A stretch of 64,000 bases of DNA from Pseudomonas fluorescens (GCF_902497745.1 NZ_CABVHJ010000016.1:31887-95886), one strand, 5' to 3'. Shown: positions 25,857 to 35,095, numbered from the stretch's first letter. The notes: generated by a model from the letters alone, not told the origin. A program made the numbers and translations.

Positions 25857-26981
25857 TTACAGATCGCCGAAGAAGCGCTTCACACCGTCGAACCAACCGG
25901 TGGTTTTCGGCGAATGGCTATTGTCGTCTGCCAGCGAGCTGCGGAATTCTTCCAGCAGTTCGCGCTGACGACGATTCAGGTTGACCGGAGTCTCGACTGC
26001 TACACGGCACATCAAGTCACCCGCACCGCCGCCACGCACCGGCGCTACGCCTTTGCCGCGTACGCGGAACTGCTTGCCGGTCTGAGTACCTTCGGGGATT
26101 TTCAGTTTGACGCGACCGTCGAGGGTCGGAATTTCCAGCTCGCCACCCAGCGCCGCATCGACGAAACTGATCGGCACTTCGCAGAATAGATGCTTGCCAT
26201 CGCGCTGGAAAATATCGTGCTCGCGGACATTGATGACCACGTACAGGTCGCCAGTCGGGCCGCCCTGCGTACCCGCCTCGCCTTCGCCGGACAGACGAAT
26301 GCGGTCGCCGGTATCGACGCCGGCCGGCACTTTGACCGACAGGGTTTTGTATTCTTCAACGCGACCGTCACCGTGGCAGGAGTCGCACGGATCGGAAATG
26401 ATCTTGCCCTGGCCATGGCAACGCGGGCAGGTTTGCTGCACCGAGAAGAAGCCCTGCTGCATACGCACCTGACCGATGCCACCGCACGTCGGGCACGTCG
26501 ATGGCGACGAGCCTTTCTTCGCGCCGGAACCATCGCACGGCTTGCAGTTGACCAGTGTCGGAACGCGGATATTCACCGACGTGCCACGCACCGCTTCTTC
26601 CAGATTCAACTCCAGGGTGTAGCGCAAGTCGCTGCCACGCTGGGCACCGCCACGGGAACCGCCGCGACCGCCACCGAAGAAATCACTGAAGACATCACCA
26701 AAGATGTCCGAGAAATTCTGACCGCCGAAACCGGCACCGCCGCCACCCATGCTCGGGTCGACACCGGCATGACCGTACTGGTCGTACGCCGCACGCTTGC
26801 TCGAGTCGGACAGCACTTCATAGGCCTCGTTGGCCTCTTTGAACATTTCTTCCGACGCTTTGTCATCGGGATTACGGTCCGGGTGATGCTTCATCGCCAG
26901 ACGACGGTAAGCCTTCTTCAGGTCCGCATCGCTTGAGCCGCGCTCAACACCCAACACTTCGTAATAGTCACGCTTTGCCAT
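25857..26981 (-). CDS. dnaJ: Chaperone protein DnaJ
   Basis: 374-residue Hsp40. J domain 1-70 with HPD in MKHHPDRNPD, Gly/Phe-rich region (about 75-120), four zinc-finger CxxCxGxG repeats (CKPCDGSG, CPTCGGIG, CPRCHGQG, CDSCHGDG) and two C-terminal substrate-binding domains. It delivers clients to DnaK and triggers its ATPase. The start is ATG at 26981 (MAKRDYYEVLG); the 23-residue upstream extension in the open frame is not part of the family. It lies 297 bases after dnaK. Confidence 0.97.
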   Translation of the reverse strand: MAKRDYYEVLGVERGSSDADLKKAYRRLAMKHHPDRNPDDKASEEMFKEANEAYEVLSDSSKRAAYDQYGHAGVDPSMGGGGAGFGGQNFSDIFGDVFSDFFGGGRGGSRGGAQRGSDLRYTLELNLEEAVRGTSVNIRVPTLVNCKPCDGSGAKKGSSPSTCPTCGGIGQVRMQQGFFSVQQTCPRCHGQGKIISDPCDSCHGDGRVEEYKTLSVKVPAGVDTGDRIRLSGEGEAGTQGGPTGDLYVVINVREHDIFQRDGKHLFCEVPISFVDAALGGELEIPTLDGRVKLKIPEGTQTGKQFRVRGKGVAPVRGGGAGDLMCRVAVETPVNLNRRQRELLEEFRSSLADDNSHSPKTTGWFDGVKRFFGDL

Positions 26982-27278
26982 AAGTCTTCTGCACTCTTGA
27001 GGACGTCCGACAAACCCCTCCTGAGGATCGTCAAACTCGTTGAGCCCCAATACAGGCCCGGACCCAACTCACGTCAATTCAACGATCCTGGTCTTTGTTT
27101 CTTGTGGTACTTGCGGCACGGAAAGCAGGAGCATTCCCGGCCATACCAGCAACACACGAGGCTTGTCGCATGCTGTAAAAATTCGCGTATTCCAGATACG
27201 CCAACGCGGGAGCTAGCTCCCGCGCGGCGACATCCTACCAGTCACTGCCTAAAGGCAGTCAACCGGCCGACCAACAAC
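26982..27278 (-). other. dnaK-dnaJ spacer with palindromes, no gene seen
   Basis: This 297-base spacer holds two hairpins: the perfect 20-base palindrome CGCGGGAGCTAGCTCCCGCG at 27206-27225 and ACTGCCTAAAGGCAGT at 27242-27257 near the dnaK stop. A weaker stem is GCGTA/TACGC at 27186-27202. None has a T-run, so they are more likely mRNA stabilisers or eroded repeats than terminators. No heat-shock promoter was found here. Confidence 0.55.
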
Positions 27279-29195
27279 TTACTTGTGGTCTTTGACTTCT
27301 TCGAACTCTGCATCGACAACGTCGTCCGCCTTGTCAGCCGATTCGCCTTGCGGGGCTGCGCCATCAGCTGGCTGAGCCTGTTCGGCGTACATCTTCTGAG
27401 CAACCGGAGCGGAGACTTTCGACAGCTCCTCAACCTTCGCTTCGATAGCAGCCTTGTCGTCGCCTTTGACAGCAGCTTCCAGAGCAACCACAGCAGCTTC
27501 GATCGCAGTCTTCTCTTCGGCGGTGACTTTGTCGCCCGCGTCAGCAATCATCTTGCGCGTCGAGTGAACCAGTGCGTCGCCCTGGTTACGGGCAGCGGCC
27601 AGCTCTTCGAACTTGCGGTCTTCCTCAGCGTTCGCTTCGGCGTCACGCACCATGCGCTCGATTTCTTCATCGGACAGACCGGAGTTGGCCTTGATCACGA
27701 TCGACTGAGTCTTGCCGGTTGCCTTGTCTTTCGCACCAACGTGCAGGATGCCGTTAGCGTCGATGTCGAAGGTCACTTCGATCTGCGGCACGCCACGTGG
27801 AGCAGGTGGAATGTCGGCCAGGTCGAACTTGCCCAAGGACTTGTTCTGAGTGGCTTGCTTACGCTCGCCCTGCAGCACGTGAATGGTCACAGCGCCCTGG
27901 TTGTCGTCGGCAGTCGAGAACACTTGCGATTTCTTGGTAGGAATCGTGGTGTTTTTCTCGATCAGCGCGGTCATCACGCCACCCATGGTTTCGATACCCA
28001 GAGTCAGCGGGCTGACGTCGAGCAGCAGAACGTCTTTCACATCACCGGCCAGAACAGCACCCTGAATCGCAGCACCCATGGCAACAGCTTCGTCCGGGTT
28101 AACGTCTTTGCGTGCTTCTTTACCGAAGAAATCGGTAACCAGCTTCTGCACCAGCGGCATACGGGTCTGACCACCGACCAGAATCACGTCGTTGATCGCG
28201 CCAACGTCCAGACCAGCGTCTTTCATGGCGATGCGGCAAGGTTCGATGGTGCGCTGAACCAGGTCTTCAACCAGTGCTTCGAGCTTGGCACGCGAGATCT
28301 TCACGTTCAGGTGCTTAGGACCGGTCGCGTCTGCAGTGATGTACGGCAGGTTGACGTCGGTCGACTGAGCGGACGACAGCTCGATCTTGGCTTTCTCAGC
28401 GGCTTCTTTCAGGCGCTGCATGGCCAGCGGATCACCTTTGAGGTTCATGCCGCTTTCTTTCTTGAATTCGTCAACGAGGTAGTCGATCAGACGAATGTCG
28501 AAGTCTTCACCGCCGAGGAACGTGTCACCGTTGGTGGCCAGTACTTCGAACTGGTGCTCGCCATCAACTTCAGCGATCTCGATCACGGAAACGTCGAAAG
28601 TACCGCCACCCAGGTCATAAACGATCACGGTGTGATCGCCCTTGGCCTTGTCCATACCGTAAGCCAGAGCAGCTGCGGTTGGTTCGTTGATGATACGTTT
28701 TACGTCCAGACCGGCGATGCGGCCGGCGTCTTTGGTCGCCTGACGCTGGCTGTCGTTGAAGTAGGCCGGAACGGTGATCACGGCTTCGGTCACGGTCTCG
28801 CCGAGGTAGTCTTCGGCGGTCTTCTTCATCTTTTTGAGGATTTCAGCCGAGATTTGTGGCGGTGCCATTTTCTGGCCGTTCACTTCTACCCAGGCGTCGT
28901 TGTTCTCAGCCTTGACGATCTTGTAAGGGACCATCTGGATGTCTTTCTGCACAACTTCTTCGTCGAAACGACGACCGATCAGACGCTTTACCGCGTACAG
29001 AGTGTTGTGCGGGTTGGTCACAGCCTGACGCTTGGCCGACTGACCTACCAGGATTTCGCCATCGTTGGCGTATGCGATGATCGACGGCGTGGTACGCGCG
29101 CCTTCAGCGTTTTCGATAACTTTTGCTTTGCCGTTTTCCAGCACGGAGACGCAGGAGTTGGTAGTCCCCAGGTCGATACCGATAATTTTGCCCAT
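27279..29195 (-). CDS. dnaK: Chaperone protein DnaK (Hsp70)
   Basis: 638 residues. ATPase domain (1-385) begins GKIIGIDLGTTNSCV with phosphate loops IVYDLGGGTFDVS and ILVGGQTRMP; the linker is VLLLDVSPLTLGIE; substrate domain (about 390-510) and helical lid end in the EEVKD-like tail VDAEFEEVKDHK. It has its own heat-shock promoter, whose -35 element overlaps the grpE stop codon. Confidence 0.98.
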   Translation of the reverse strand: MGKIIGIDLGTTNSCVSVLENGKAKVIENAEGARTTPSIIAYANDGEILVGQSAKRQAVTNPHNTLYAVKRLIGRRFDEEVVQKDIQMVPYKIVKAENNDAWVEVNGQKMAPPQISAEILKKMKKTAEDYLGETVTEAVITVPAYFNDSQRQATKDAGRIAGLDVKRIINEPTAAALAYGMDKAKGDHTVIVYDLGGGTFDVSVIEIAEVDGEHQFEVLATNGDTFLGGEDFDIRLIDYLVDEFKKESGMNLKGDPLAMQRLKEAAEKAKIELSSAQSTDVNLPYITADATGPKHLNVKISRAKLEALVEDLVQRTIEPCRIAMKDAGLDVGAINDVILVGGQTRMPLVQKLVTDFFGKEARKDVNPDEAVAMGAAIQGAVLAGDVKDVLLLDVSPLTLGIETMGGVMTALIEKNTTIPTKKSQVFSTADDNQGAVTIHVLQGERKQATQNKSLGKFDLADIPPAPRGVPQIEVTFDIDANGILHVGAKDKATGKTQSIVIKANSGLSDEEIERMVRDAEANAEEDRKFEELAAARNQGDALVHSTRKMIADAGDKVTAEEKTAIEAAVVALEAAVKGDDKAAIEAKVEELSKVSAPVAQKMYAEQAQPADGAAPQGESADKADDVVDAEFEEVKDHK

Positions 29196-29274
29196 GTTAA
29201 CTCTCCCGAAACTTTGGATTTTGTTGCCGCAGCAGTGGTGGCTAACTGCGGTAATACTTAAACGCTTGACTTCT

Positions 29275-29302
29275 AAATGGGGGCCTTGCGGCTAATTTCA
29301 AG
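29275..29302 (-). promoter_or_regulatory. Sigma-32 (heat-shock) promoter of dnaK
   Basis: On the minus strand CTTGAA (29302-29297), a 14-base spacer and CCCCATTT (29282-29275) match the sigma-32 consensus fully. The TGA inside CTTGAA is the grpE stop codon, so the promoter overlaps the end of grpE. Confidence 0.9.
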
Positions 29303-29864
29303 CCTTCTCGTCAATCGAAGGCGAAATTGGCGCAGGCGCCTTGCTGACCACAACCATGGCCGGGCGCAACAGGCGACCGTTGAGCTGGTAGCCCTTCTGG
29401 AACACCTTCAAAACGCTGTTCGGTTCTACGTCGGCGCTTTCTTGCATGGCCATCGCCTGATGCTGAACGGCGTTGAACGGCTCACCATGCGGGTCGATCG
29501 CTTCCAGCTGATAACGCTTGAGGGTGTCGTGGAACATTTTCAGCGTCAGCTCGATGCCTTCGCGCATCGGACGGATGCTTTCGTCGTCCGGGTTCGACAG
29601 CTCGAGGCCGCGCTCCAGGCTGTCGACGATCGGCAACAGGTCACCGGCGAATTTTTCCAGGGCAAACTTGTGCGCCTTCTCGACGTCCTGCTCGGCACGG
29701 CGACGGACGTTCTGCAGATCGGCAGCAACACGCAGAGACTGATCCTGCGCGGCGGCCAATTGCTCTTCGAGCACTTGTACACGGGTCGCCAGGTCATCAC
29801 CCGAACCTTCGGGCGCCTGATTGGCTTCTGGGTTTTGCGTATCTACTGTCTGTTCGTCAGCCAT
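29298..29864 (-). CDS. grpE: Nucleotide exchange factor GrpE
   Basis: 188 residues. GrpE dimer releases ADP from DnaK. An acidic unstructured N-terminus precedes a long coiled coil (about 30-95) and the C-terminal beta domain with NSVLKVFQKGYQLNGRLLRPAMVVV. It is the first gene of the grpE-dnaK-dnaJ group and has a sigma-32 promoter at 29918-29945. AAAGGAG precedes the ATG. Confidence 0.97.
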   Translation of the reverse strand: MADEQTVDTQNPEANQAPEGSGDDLATRVQVLEEQLAAAQDQSLRVAADLQNVRRRAEQDVEKAHKFALEKFAGDLLPIVDSLERGLELSNPDDESIRPMREGIELTLKMFHDTLKRYQLEAIDPHGEPFNAVQHQAMAMQESADVEPNSVLKVFQKGYQLNGRLLRPAMVVVSKAPAPISPSIDEKA

Positions 29865-29917
29865 AGAATTCTCCTTTCAATTTCGTCCGCGAGCCTGACT
29901 CGCGCTTCTGTCCCGAT

Positions 29918-29945
29918 ATATGGGGCCGCAAAATCAGGCTTCAAG
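29918..29945 (-). promoter_or_regulatory. Sigma-32 (heat-shock) promoter of grpE
   Basis: Minus strand CTTGAA (29945-29940), 14-base spacer, CCCCATAT (29925-29918): a full match to the sigma-32 consensus, 54 bases upstream of the grpE start. Confidence 0.92.
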
Positions 29946-30064
29946 GGCCTTCAACCATTAACCCTACAAAAAAGTGCCACATTCTCATTCCTGAATGCGC
30001 TAAGCAGTTTTTACGTTCAAGCGAATCGAGCTAAGGCAGGGCATTGTCAGCCCGAAACAAAACA

Positions 30065-30080
30065 CTGTATAAATAACCAG
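30065..30080 (+). promoter_or_regulatory. LexA-like SOS box upstream of recN
   Basis: CTGTATAAATAACCAG keeps the CTGT and CAG ends of the LexA box with the correct 16-base length and an AT-rich centre. It ends 24 bases before the recN start. recN is an SOS gene in E. coli and P. aeruginosa. Confidence 0.75.
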
Positions 30081-30104
30081 ACCTAAAGCCTGGGAGCGGC
30101 CTTT

Positions 30105-31778
30105 ATGCTGGTGCACCTGTCCGTACATAACTACGCCATCGTTGAACATCTCGATCTCGAACTCGATCGCGGGATGAGCGTGATCACAGGGGAAACCGGC
30201 GCCGGCAAGTCGATCATGCTCGACGCGCTGGGCCTGACACTGGGTGATCGCGCCGACAGCGGCGTGGTGCGTCCCGGTGCCGATAAGGCCGACATCCTCG
30301 CGACCTTCGATCTGGCGGACATCCCTGAAGCCAGCGTTTGGCTGGCCGAGCGCGATCTGGAGACCGATGGGCCGTGCATCTTGCGTCGAGTGATTACCAG
30401 CGAAGGTCGTTCGCGCGGCTATATCAATGGCACACCCTGCCCGCTTGGCGATCTGAAAGCACTCGGCGAACTGCTGATTGATATCCACAGCCAGCATGAA
30501 CACCAGTCCCTGCTGAAAACCGATACCCATCGTCGGTTGCTGGACGAGTATGCCGGCGCCACTGATCTGGCCCGTCAGGTGCAGCTCGCCGCGCAGCGCT
30601 GGCGCCAGACTCGTCAGGAACTGGAGCGACTCTCCAATTCCGGTGACGAGCAACGCGCCCGCCACCAATTGCTCAGCTACCAGTTGGAAGAACTGGAAAA
30701 CCTCGGTCTCGGCGAGAACGAACTTGAGCAACTGGAGCAGGAACACAAAAACCTGACCAACGCCGAGACGCTGCTTGGCATTTGTCGGCAAGTGGTCGAG
30801 CAATGCAGCGAAAGCGATTCCGGCAATGTGCTGAACGCACTGACCGCCAGCCTCAATCGCCTGTCGAGCGTGAATAACTCCGTCGGCGCACTGGGCGAAG
30901 CCAGCAGCCTGCTGACCAGCGCGCAGATTCAGGTCGAAGAAGCCGTCGGCGAACTCAACCGCTTCCTCGACAACTTCGATGCCGATCCGGCGCGCCTGCA
31001 ATATCTGGAAGAGCGTCTCGACGCGATTTACACGCTGGCGCGCAAACATAGGATTCAGCCGACCGAGGTCGGGGAAATGCAGCAGAAGCTGCTGGATGAG
31101 ATCGAAACCCTCAACGCCAACGACGAATCCATCGAGCGCTTGGGAGAAGAGCTGGCTTCCTACGCCCGCCACTATCAAGAGAAGGCGCGGGAACTGAGCG
31201 ATTTGCGTCATCAGGCTGCCGGCAGTCTCGCCAGTGCAGTTGAACAGGAAATTCAGCGTCTGGGCATGCCCGGAGGTCGATTCACCATTGAATTAAAGGC
31301 CAATAGCAGCGACGAATTGCTGCCCAACGGGCTGGAACAGGTCGAATTGCTGGTCAGCGCCAACCCGGGTCAGCCGCTTAAAGCGCTGGCAAAAGTAGCC
31401 TCTGGTGGTGAGTTGTCACGGATCAGCCTGGCTATTCAGGTCATCACCGCACAGACATCTCGCGTACCGACGCTGGTGTTCGACGAAGTGGACGTGGGTA
31501 TTGGTGGCCCGACGGCGGAAATTGTCGGCCAACTGCTGCGTCGCCTCGGCGATCGCGGTCAGGTACTGACCGTGACGCACTTGCCTCAGGTGGCAGCGCA
31601 GGGTCATCAGCATCTGTTCGTGCACAAGGTGCGTGGCGAACAGGCGACGCACACCGCCGTCTCCAAACTGAGCAAGAACGACCGCATAGAAGAAGTGGCG
31701 CGGATGCTCGGCGGCATCGATCTGACCAAGGAATCCCTGGCCCACGCGAAAAAAATGGTTGTGACCGCCAAGGTTTGA
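30105..31778 (+). CDS. recN: DNA repair protein RecN
   Basis: 557-residue SMC-like ATPase that acts at double-strand breaks. Walker A GETGAGKS at about 30-37, long central coiled coil (about 160-365), signature ASGGELSRISLAIQ and Walker B TLVFDEVDVGIGG near the C-terminus. It is divergent from grpE and convergent with fur, ending in a 12-bp terminator stem. A LexA-like box overlaps its promoter region. Confidence 0.97.
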   Translation: MLVHLSVHNYAIVEHLDLELDRGMSVITGETGAGKSIMLDALGLTLGDRADSGVVRPGADKADILATFDLADIPEASVWLAERDLETDGPCILRRVITSEGRSRGYINGTPCPLGDLKALGELLIDIHSQHEHQSLLKTDTHRRLLDEYAGATDLARQVQLAAQRWRQTRQELERLSNSGDEQRARHQLLSYQLEELENLGLGENELEQLEQEHKNLTNAETLLGICRQVVEQCSESDSGNVLNALTASLNRLSSVNNSVGALGEASSLLTSAQIQVEEAVGELNRFLDNFDADPARLQYLEERLDAIYTLARKHRIQPTEVGEMQQKLLDEIETLNANDESIERLGEELASYARHYQEKARELSDLRHQAAGSLASAVEQEIQRLGMPGGRFTIELKANSSDELLPNGLEQVELLVSANPGQPLKALAKVASGGELSRISLAIQVITAQTSRVPTLVFDEVDVGIGGPTAEIVGQLLRRLGDRGQVLTVTHLPQVAAQGHQHLFVHKVRGEQATHTAVSKLSKNDRIEEVARMLGGIDLTKESLAHAKKMVVTAKV

Positions 31779-31793
31779 CAACGACAGAAAGCA

Positions 31794-31826
31794 CGAAGGC
31801 GACCCTTGGGTCGCCTTCGTTCGTTT
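31794..31826. terminator. Terminator between recN and fur
   Basis: A 12-bp stem CGAAGGCGACCC / GGGTCGCCTTCG with a two-base loop is followed by TTCGTTTCG. It serves recN mainly; fur converges from the right. Confidence 0.8.
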
Positions 31827-31853
31827 CGCGAATATGAAATTCGCGCGACATGC

Positions 31854-32258
31854 TTACTTTTTCTTGCGGATGTACAGCACCAGGTTGTGATCCACCAACT
31901 CGACACCGTGCTCTTCGGCAATTGCCTTCTGGAGCTTTTCGATTTCCAGGCTGACGAATTCGACAACCTCACCGGTTTCCACGTTAACCATGTGGTCGTG
32001 GTGACCACTGTCGGCCAACTCGAAAACCGCGTGGCCACCGTCGAAGTTGTGACGGACCACGAGGCCAGCTGCTTCGAACTGGGTCAGAACACGGTAAACC
32101 GTGGCCAGACCGACGTCCTCACCAGCTTCCATCAACGCCTTGTAGACGTCCTCGGCACTCATGTGGCGCTGCTCGGTGGAGTCGAGCATTTGCAGGATCT
32201 TGACCCGTGGCAGGGTCACTTTAAGGCCGGCTTTGCGTAGTTCGCTATTTTCAACCAT
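31854..32258 (-). CDS. fur: Ferric uptake regulator Fur
   Basis: 134-residue iron-responsive repressor. Winged-helix DNA-binding domain (1-80, TVYRVLTQFEAAGLVVRH) and dimerisation domain with the metal ligands GHHDHMV (about 87-93). The Cys-free C-terminus is normal for pseudomonad Fur. It is divergent from bamE, which places bamE and fur in a shared 97-base regulatory region, the usual order. Confidence 0.98.
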   Translation of the reverse strand: MVENSELRKAGLKVTLPRVKILQMLDSTEQRHMSAEDVYKALMEAGEDVGLATVYRVLTQFEAAGLVVRHNFDGGHAVFELADSGHHDHMVNVETGEVVEFVSLEIEKLQKAIAEEHGVELVDHNLVLYIRKKK

Positions 32259-32355
32259 GGTCAGCTTTCTCGCGATGCTGCTTCGCAGCTTCTCTTAATG
32301 CGGGTATGATCGGCGTTTACGTTGTCCCAGCCAAGATAGTGGAAGTCGCCCACCG

Positions 32356-32883
32356 ATGCAAAACACCAAGCTCTTGCTAACCAGTTTCACCTTTGTGGGA
32401 CTGCTCGCACTCGCCGGTTGTTCATTCCCCGGGGTTTACAAAATCGACATCCAGCAGGGCAATGTCGTCACGCAGGACATGATAGACCAGTTACGCCCGG
32501 GAATGACCCGGCCGCAAGTACGGTTTATCATGGGTAACCCTCTGCTTGTCGACACGTTCCATGCCGATCGCTGGGATTATCTGTACAGCCTGCAACCGGG
32601 TGGCGGTGAACGCCAACAGGAACGCATCAGCGTTATTTTCAACTCAAACGACCAGCTTGTCAGCCTGTCCGGTGACTTTATGCCGGGCGTAAGCCGTGAC
32701 GAAGCCATTCTCGGCAAGGACAGTGGCACCACCGTGACCGCTCCTGCTGAAAACGCCGAGAAGCCAACACCGGAAAAACCGGTGAAGCCAGGTTCCTTGC
32801 TGGATCAGATCCAGAAGGACGTCGATGGTGTAGAAACCGTTCCGGTTCCGACACCAGAGCCGCTGGACACCTCGCCGCAATAA
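32356..32883 (+). CDS. bamE: Outer membrane assembly lipoprotein BamE (OmlA)
   Basis: 175-residue lipoprotein of the Bam complex that inserts beta-barrel proteins. Signal peptide with lipobox LALAGC places the lipidated Cys at residue 22. The SmpA/OmlA fold contains LRPGMTRPQVRFIMGNPLL and DRWDYLYSLQPGG. The C-terminal tail (about 125-175) is Pro/Glu-rich and probably disordered, longer than in E. coli. It ends in a bidirectional terminator. Confidence 0.96.
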   Translation: MQNTKLLLTSFTFVGLLALAGCSFPGVYKIDIQQGNVVTQDMIDQLRPGMTRPQVRFIMGNPLLVDTFHADRWDYLYSLQPGGGERQQERISVIFNSNDQLVSLSGDFMPGVSRDEAILGKDSGTTVTAPAENAEKPTPEKPVKPGSLLDQIQKDVDGVETVPVPTPEPLDTSPQ

Positions 32884-32894
32884 TTGGCGAGACA

Positions 32895-32926
32895 ATAAAA
32901 AACCCGGAAACTCCGGGTTTTTTATT
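32895..32926. terminator. Bidirectional terminator bamE / rnfH
   Basis: CCCGGA/TCCGGG stem (32903-32917) flanked by A6 on the left and T6 on the right. Confidence 0.9.
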
Positions 32927-32942
32927 GTCTGCGATTTGGTTT

Positions 32943-33257
32943 TTACGCGTTTTGGGCCTTGGCTTCGGCAGCCTTGGCCGCACGCAGACGCCGTACCTCT
33001 TTGGGATCGGCAAGCAATGGACGGTAAATCTCGATGCGCTCCCCTGCCTGAATCAGCCGCGAATCCGGGTCAGTAACCACTTTGCCAAAAATGCCCAATG
33101 GACATTCCGCCAGATTCAGCTCAGGAAACTCGCGACCGATACCCGACGCAAGCACCGCAGCCCGCACCGTTGCGCCGTCATTTATGCTAACCGAGCGCAA
33201 AACCTGACGATCCACGGCCGCGTACACCACCTCTATCTCGATCACCGGCTCAACCAT
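32943..33257 (-). CDS. RnfH family protein
   Basis: 104 residues, UPF0125/RnfH, a ubiquitin-like beta-grasp fold (VIEIEVVYA ... ERIEIYRPLLADPKEVRR). Commonly paired with ratA, but its own role is unclear. The start is ATG at 33257, overlapping the ratA end by 8 bases, which suggests coupling. The longer open frame upstream lies inside ratA. Confidence 0.9.
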   Translation of the reverse strand: MVEPVIEIEVVYAAVDRQVLRSVSINDGATVRAAVLASGIGREFPELNLAECPLGIFGKVVTDPDSRLIQAGERIEIYRPLLADPKEVRRLRAAKAAEAKAQNA

Positions 33258-33684
33258 GCATCTGCTTGGCGCGCTGGCAGAACGCGTCCACCAGCGTATT
33301 AGCGGCCTGATTGAACAGCGGCCCCAACGTGGCACGCACCAGCGGCCCGGCGTAATCGAACGACAGATCCAGACTGATCTTGCAGGCCTTCTCGTTCAAC
33401 ACCTTGAACACCCAGACACCGTGCAACTGATTGAACGGCCCCTCTTCAAGGTTCATCTCGATCGACTGCCCCGGCACCAGCGTATTGCGCGTCACAAAAT
33501 GCTGACTGAGACCGCCCTTGGCCACCCCCACACTGGCGCGCATGTGCTCCGGCGAACTTTCCAGCACTTCCGCAGAGGAGCACCACGGCAGAAATTCCGG
33601 GTAGCGCGCCACGTCGTTGACCAGGTCGTAGAGAAATTGCGCCGGGTACGGCAGCAATGCCGATCGTTGAATATGTGTCGTCAT
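33250..33684 (-). CDS. ratA: Ribosome association toxin RatA-type protein
   Basis: 144 residues of the START/coenzyme Q-binding fold. In E. coli RatA blocks 50S-30S association, and the homologous Coq10 family carries ubiquinone, so the role in pseudomonads is unsettled. The segment LYDLVNDVARYPEFLPWCSSAEVL is typical. The start is ATG at 33684 (MTTHIQRSALLPY). It lies upstream of smpB, divergent from it with a transporter gene between. Confidence 0.92.
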   Translation of the reverse strand: MTTHIQRSALLPYPAQFLYDLVNDVARYPEFLPWCSSAEVLESSPEHMRASVGVAKGGLSQHFVTRNTLVPGQSIEMNLEEGPFNQLHGVWVFKVLNEKACKISLDLSFDYAGPLVRATLGPLFNQAANTLVDAFCQRAKQMHG

Positions 33685-33691
33685 GTGAGCG

Positions 33692-35095
33692 TTACTTCCA
33701 GAGCTGAGCGGCAAACACTACAAGAATGCCGATGGGCGCCACGTAGCGCATCAAGAACAAAGACAGGGCGAACAGTGCCGGGTTGCGGATCGACAACTCG
33801 TCGCGTACCGCTTCACGCCCCATCACCCATCCGGCAAACAGCACGAAACACAGGCCACCGAGCGGCAACATGATCCGCGAGGTGAAGAAATCGATCACGC
33901 CAAAGAAGTCCAGACCGCTCTGCGCACCCCATTGGTAGAGATGGAACATCCCGCCTTCGTTCACGAAAAATTTGGCTTCCTTCCAGATATTGAAGGAGAA
34001 CACTGTGCCCAGACCGACGAACCAGCAGATGAACGCCAGCCAGAAAGTCACCCACGCGCGACTGACTTTCGTGCGCTCAACCAGATAGGCAACCATCGGC
34101 TCCAGAAGGGAGATCGCCGAACTCCAGGCCGCAATCGCCACCAGCACAAAGAACACCACGCCCATCAACTGACCGAAAGCCACATTACCAAAGGCAAATG
34201 GCAGGCTGACGAACATCAGCCCAGGACCTTCGCTAGGATTCAGACCTCCGGCAAACACGATCGGGAACAGAGCAAGACCGGCGACCAGCGAAACAAAGGT
34301 ATCAAGCAGTGCCACGCCGACAACCGTGCCAGACAAAGACGAACTCTTCGGCATGTAAGCGCCGTAGATCATGATCGAGCCGACACCGACGCTCAGTGAA
34401 AAGAACGCGTGGCCCATCGCTGGCAACAGACCGTCGAGGACTTTTTCCGGGTGGAAGTCGAACATGAAATGCACGCCTTCCATGAAATGCCCGGTGGTCA
34501 TGCTGTAACCCAGCAATACCAGGATCATCACGAACAGCAGCGGCATCATGATGCGCAAGCTGCGCTCAAGTCCGGCGACCACGCCTTTGGCGATGACGAA
34601 GGCCGACAGCAGCATAAAAATCGTATGCCAAAGTGTCAGGCGCCATGGATTGGAGATGACATTGCCGAAATAAGCGCCGACCTGATCGGCCGTCGCGCCC
34701 TGAAAGTCACCGCGGCCCATATCGACGATGTAGTCCAGCGACCAGCCGCCGACCACACTATAAAAAGACAGGATCAACAATGCCGTGATCATCCCGGCAA
34801 ATGCGCCCCACGACCACTTGCCCGAGTGCCCGGCTTCCAGCGCCAGCACCTTCAAGGCGTTCGCCGGACTTTGCCGGGCGCGCCGGCCGATCAGGGTTTC
34901 CGCGAGCATGACCGGGATGCCGATCAGTGCGATACACGCCAGAAACATCAGTACAAACGCACCGCCGCCGTAAACCCCGACCATGTAGGGGAACTTCCAG
35001 ATACTACCCAGTCCCACGGCCGAACCGGTCGCGGCGAGTATGAATACCCAGCGGCTAGCCCAACTGCCGTGGACAGAAACCTTGTCTGTCGACAT
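33692..35095 (-). CDS. Sodium-dependent transporter, NSS (SLC6/SNF) family
   Basis: 467-residue inner-membrane symporter with about 11-12 transmembrane helices. The first helix carries the family signature ATGSAVGLGSIWKFPYMVG including the sodium/substrate site, as in LeuT. Substrates of bacterial members are amino acids or amines; no specific one can be read from the sequence. It ends 8 bases before the ratA start on the same strand and is divergent from smpB, an arrangement seen in pseudomonads. Confidence 0.92.
   Translation of the reverse strand: MSTDKVSVHGSWASRWVFILAATGSAVGLGSIWKFPYMVGVYGGGAFVLMFLACIALIGIPVMLAETLIGRRARQSPANALKVLALEAGHSGKWSWGAFAGMITALLILSFYSVVGGWSLDYIVDMGRGDFQGATADQVGAYFGNVISNPWRLTLWHTIFMLLSAFVIAKGVVAGLERSLRIMMPLLFVMILVLLGYSMTTGHFMEGVHFMFDFHPEKVLDGLLPAMGHAFFSLSVGVGSIMIYGAYMPKSSSLSGTVVGVALLDTFVSLVAGLALFPIVFAGGLNPSEGPGLMFVSLPFAFGNVAFGQLMGVVFFVLVAIAAWSSAISLLEPMVAYLVERTKVSRAWVTFWLAFICWFVGLGTVFSFNIWKEAKFFVNEGGMFHLYQWGAQSGLDFFGVIDFFTSRIMLPLGGLCFVLFAGWVMGREAVRDELSIRNPALFALSLFLMRYVAPIGILVVFAAQLWK

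Noticed and set aside
27200..27230. Perfect 20-base palindrome as replication or recombination site
   Set aside because: It lies in the dnaK-dnaJ spacer next to other small stems; nothing else suggests an origin or att site, and an mRNA hairpin is simpler.
30000..31211. Open frame of about 400 codons opposite recN
   Set aside because: Antisense of the recN coiled coil, overlapping the LexA-like box and promoter region.
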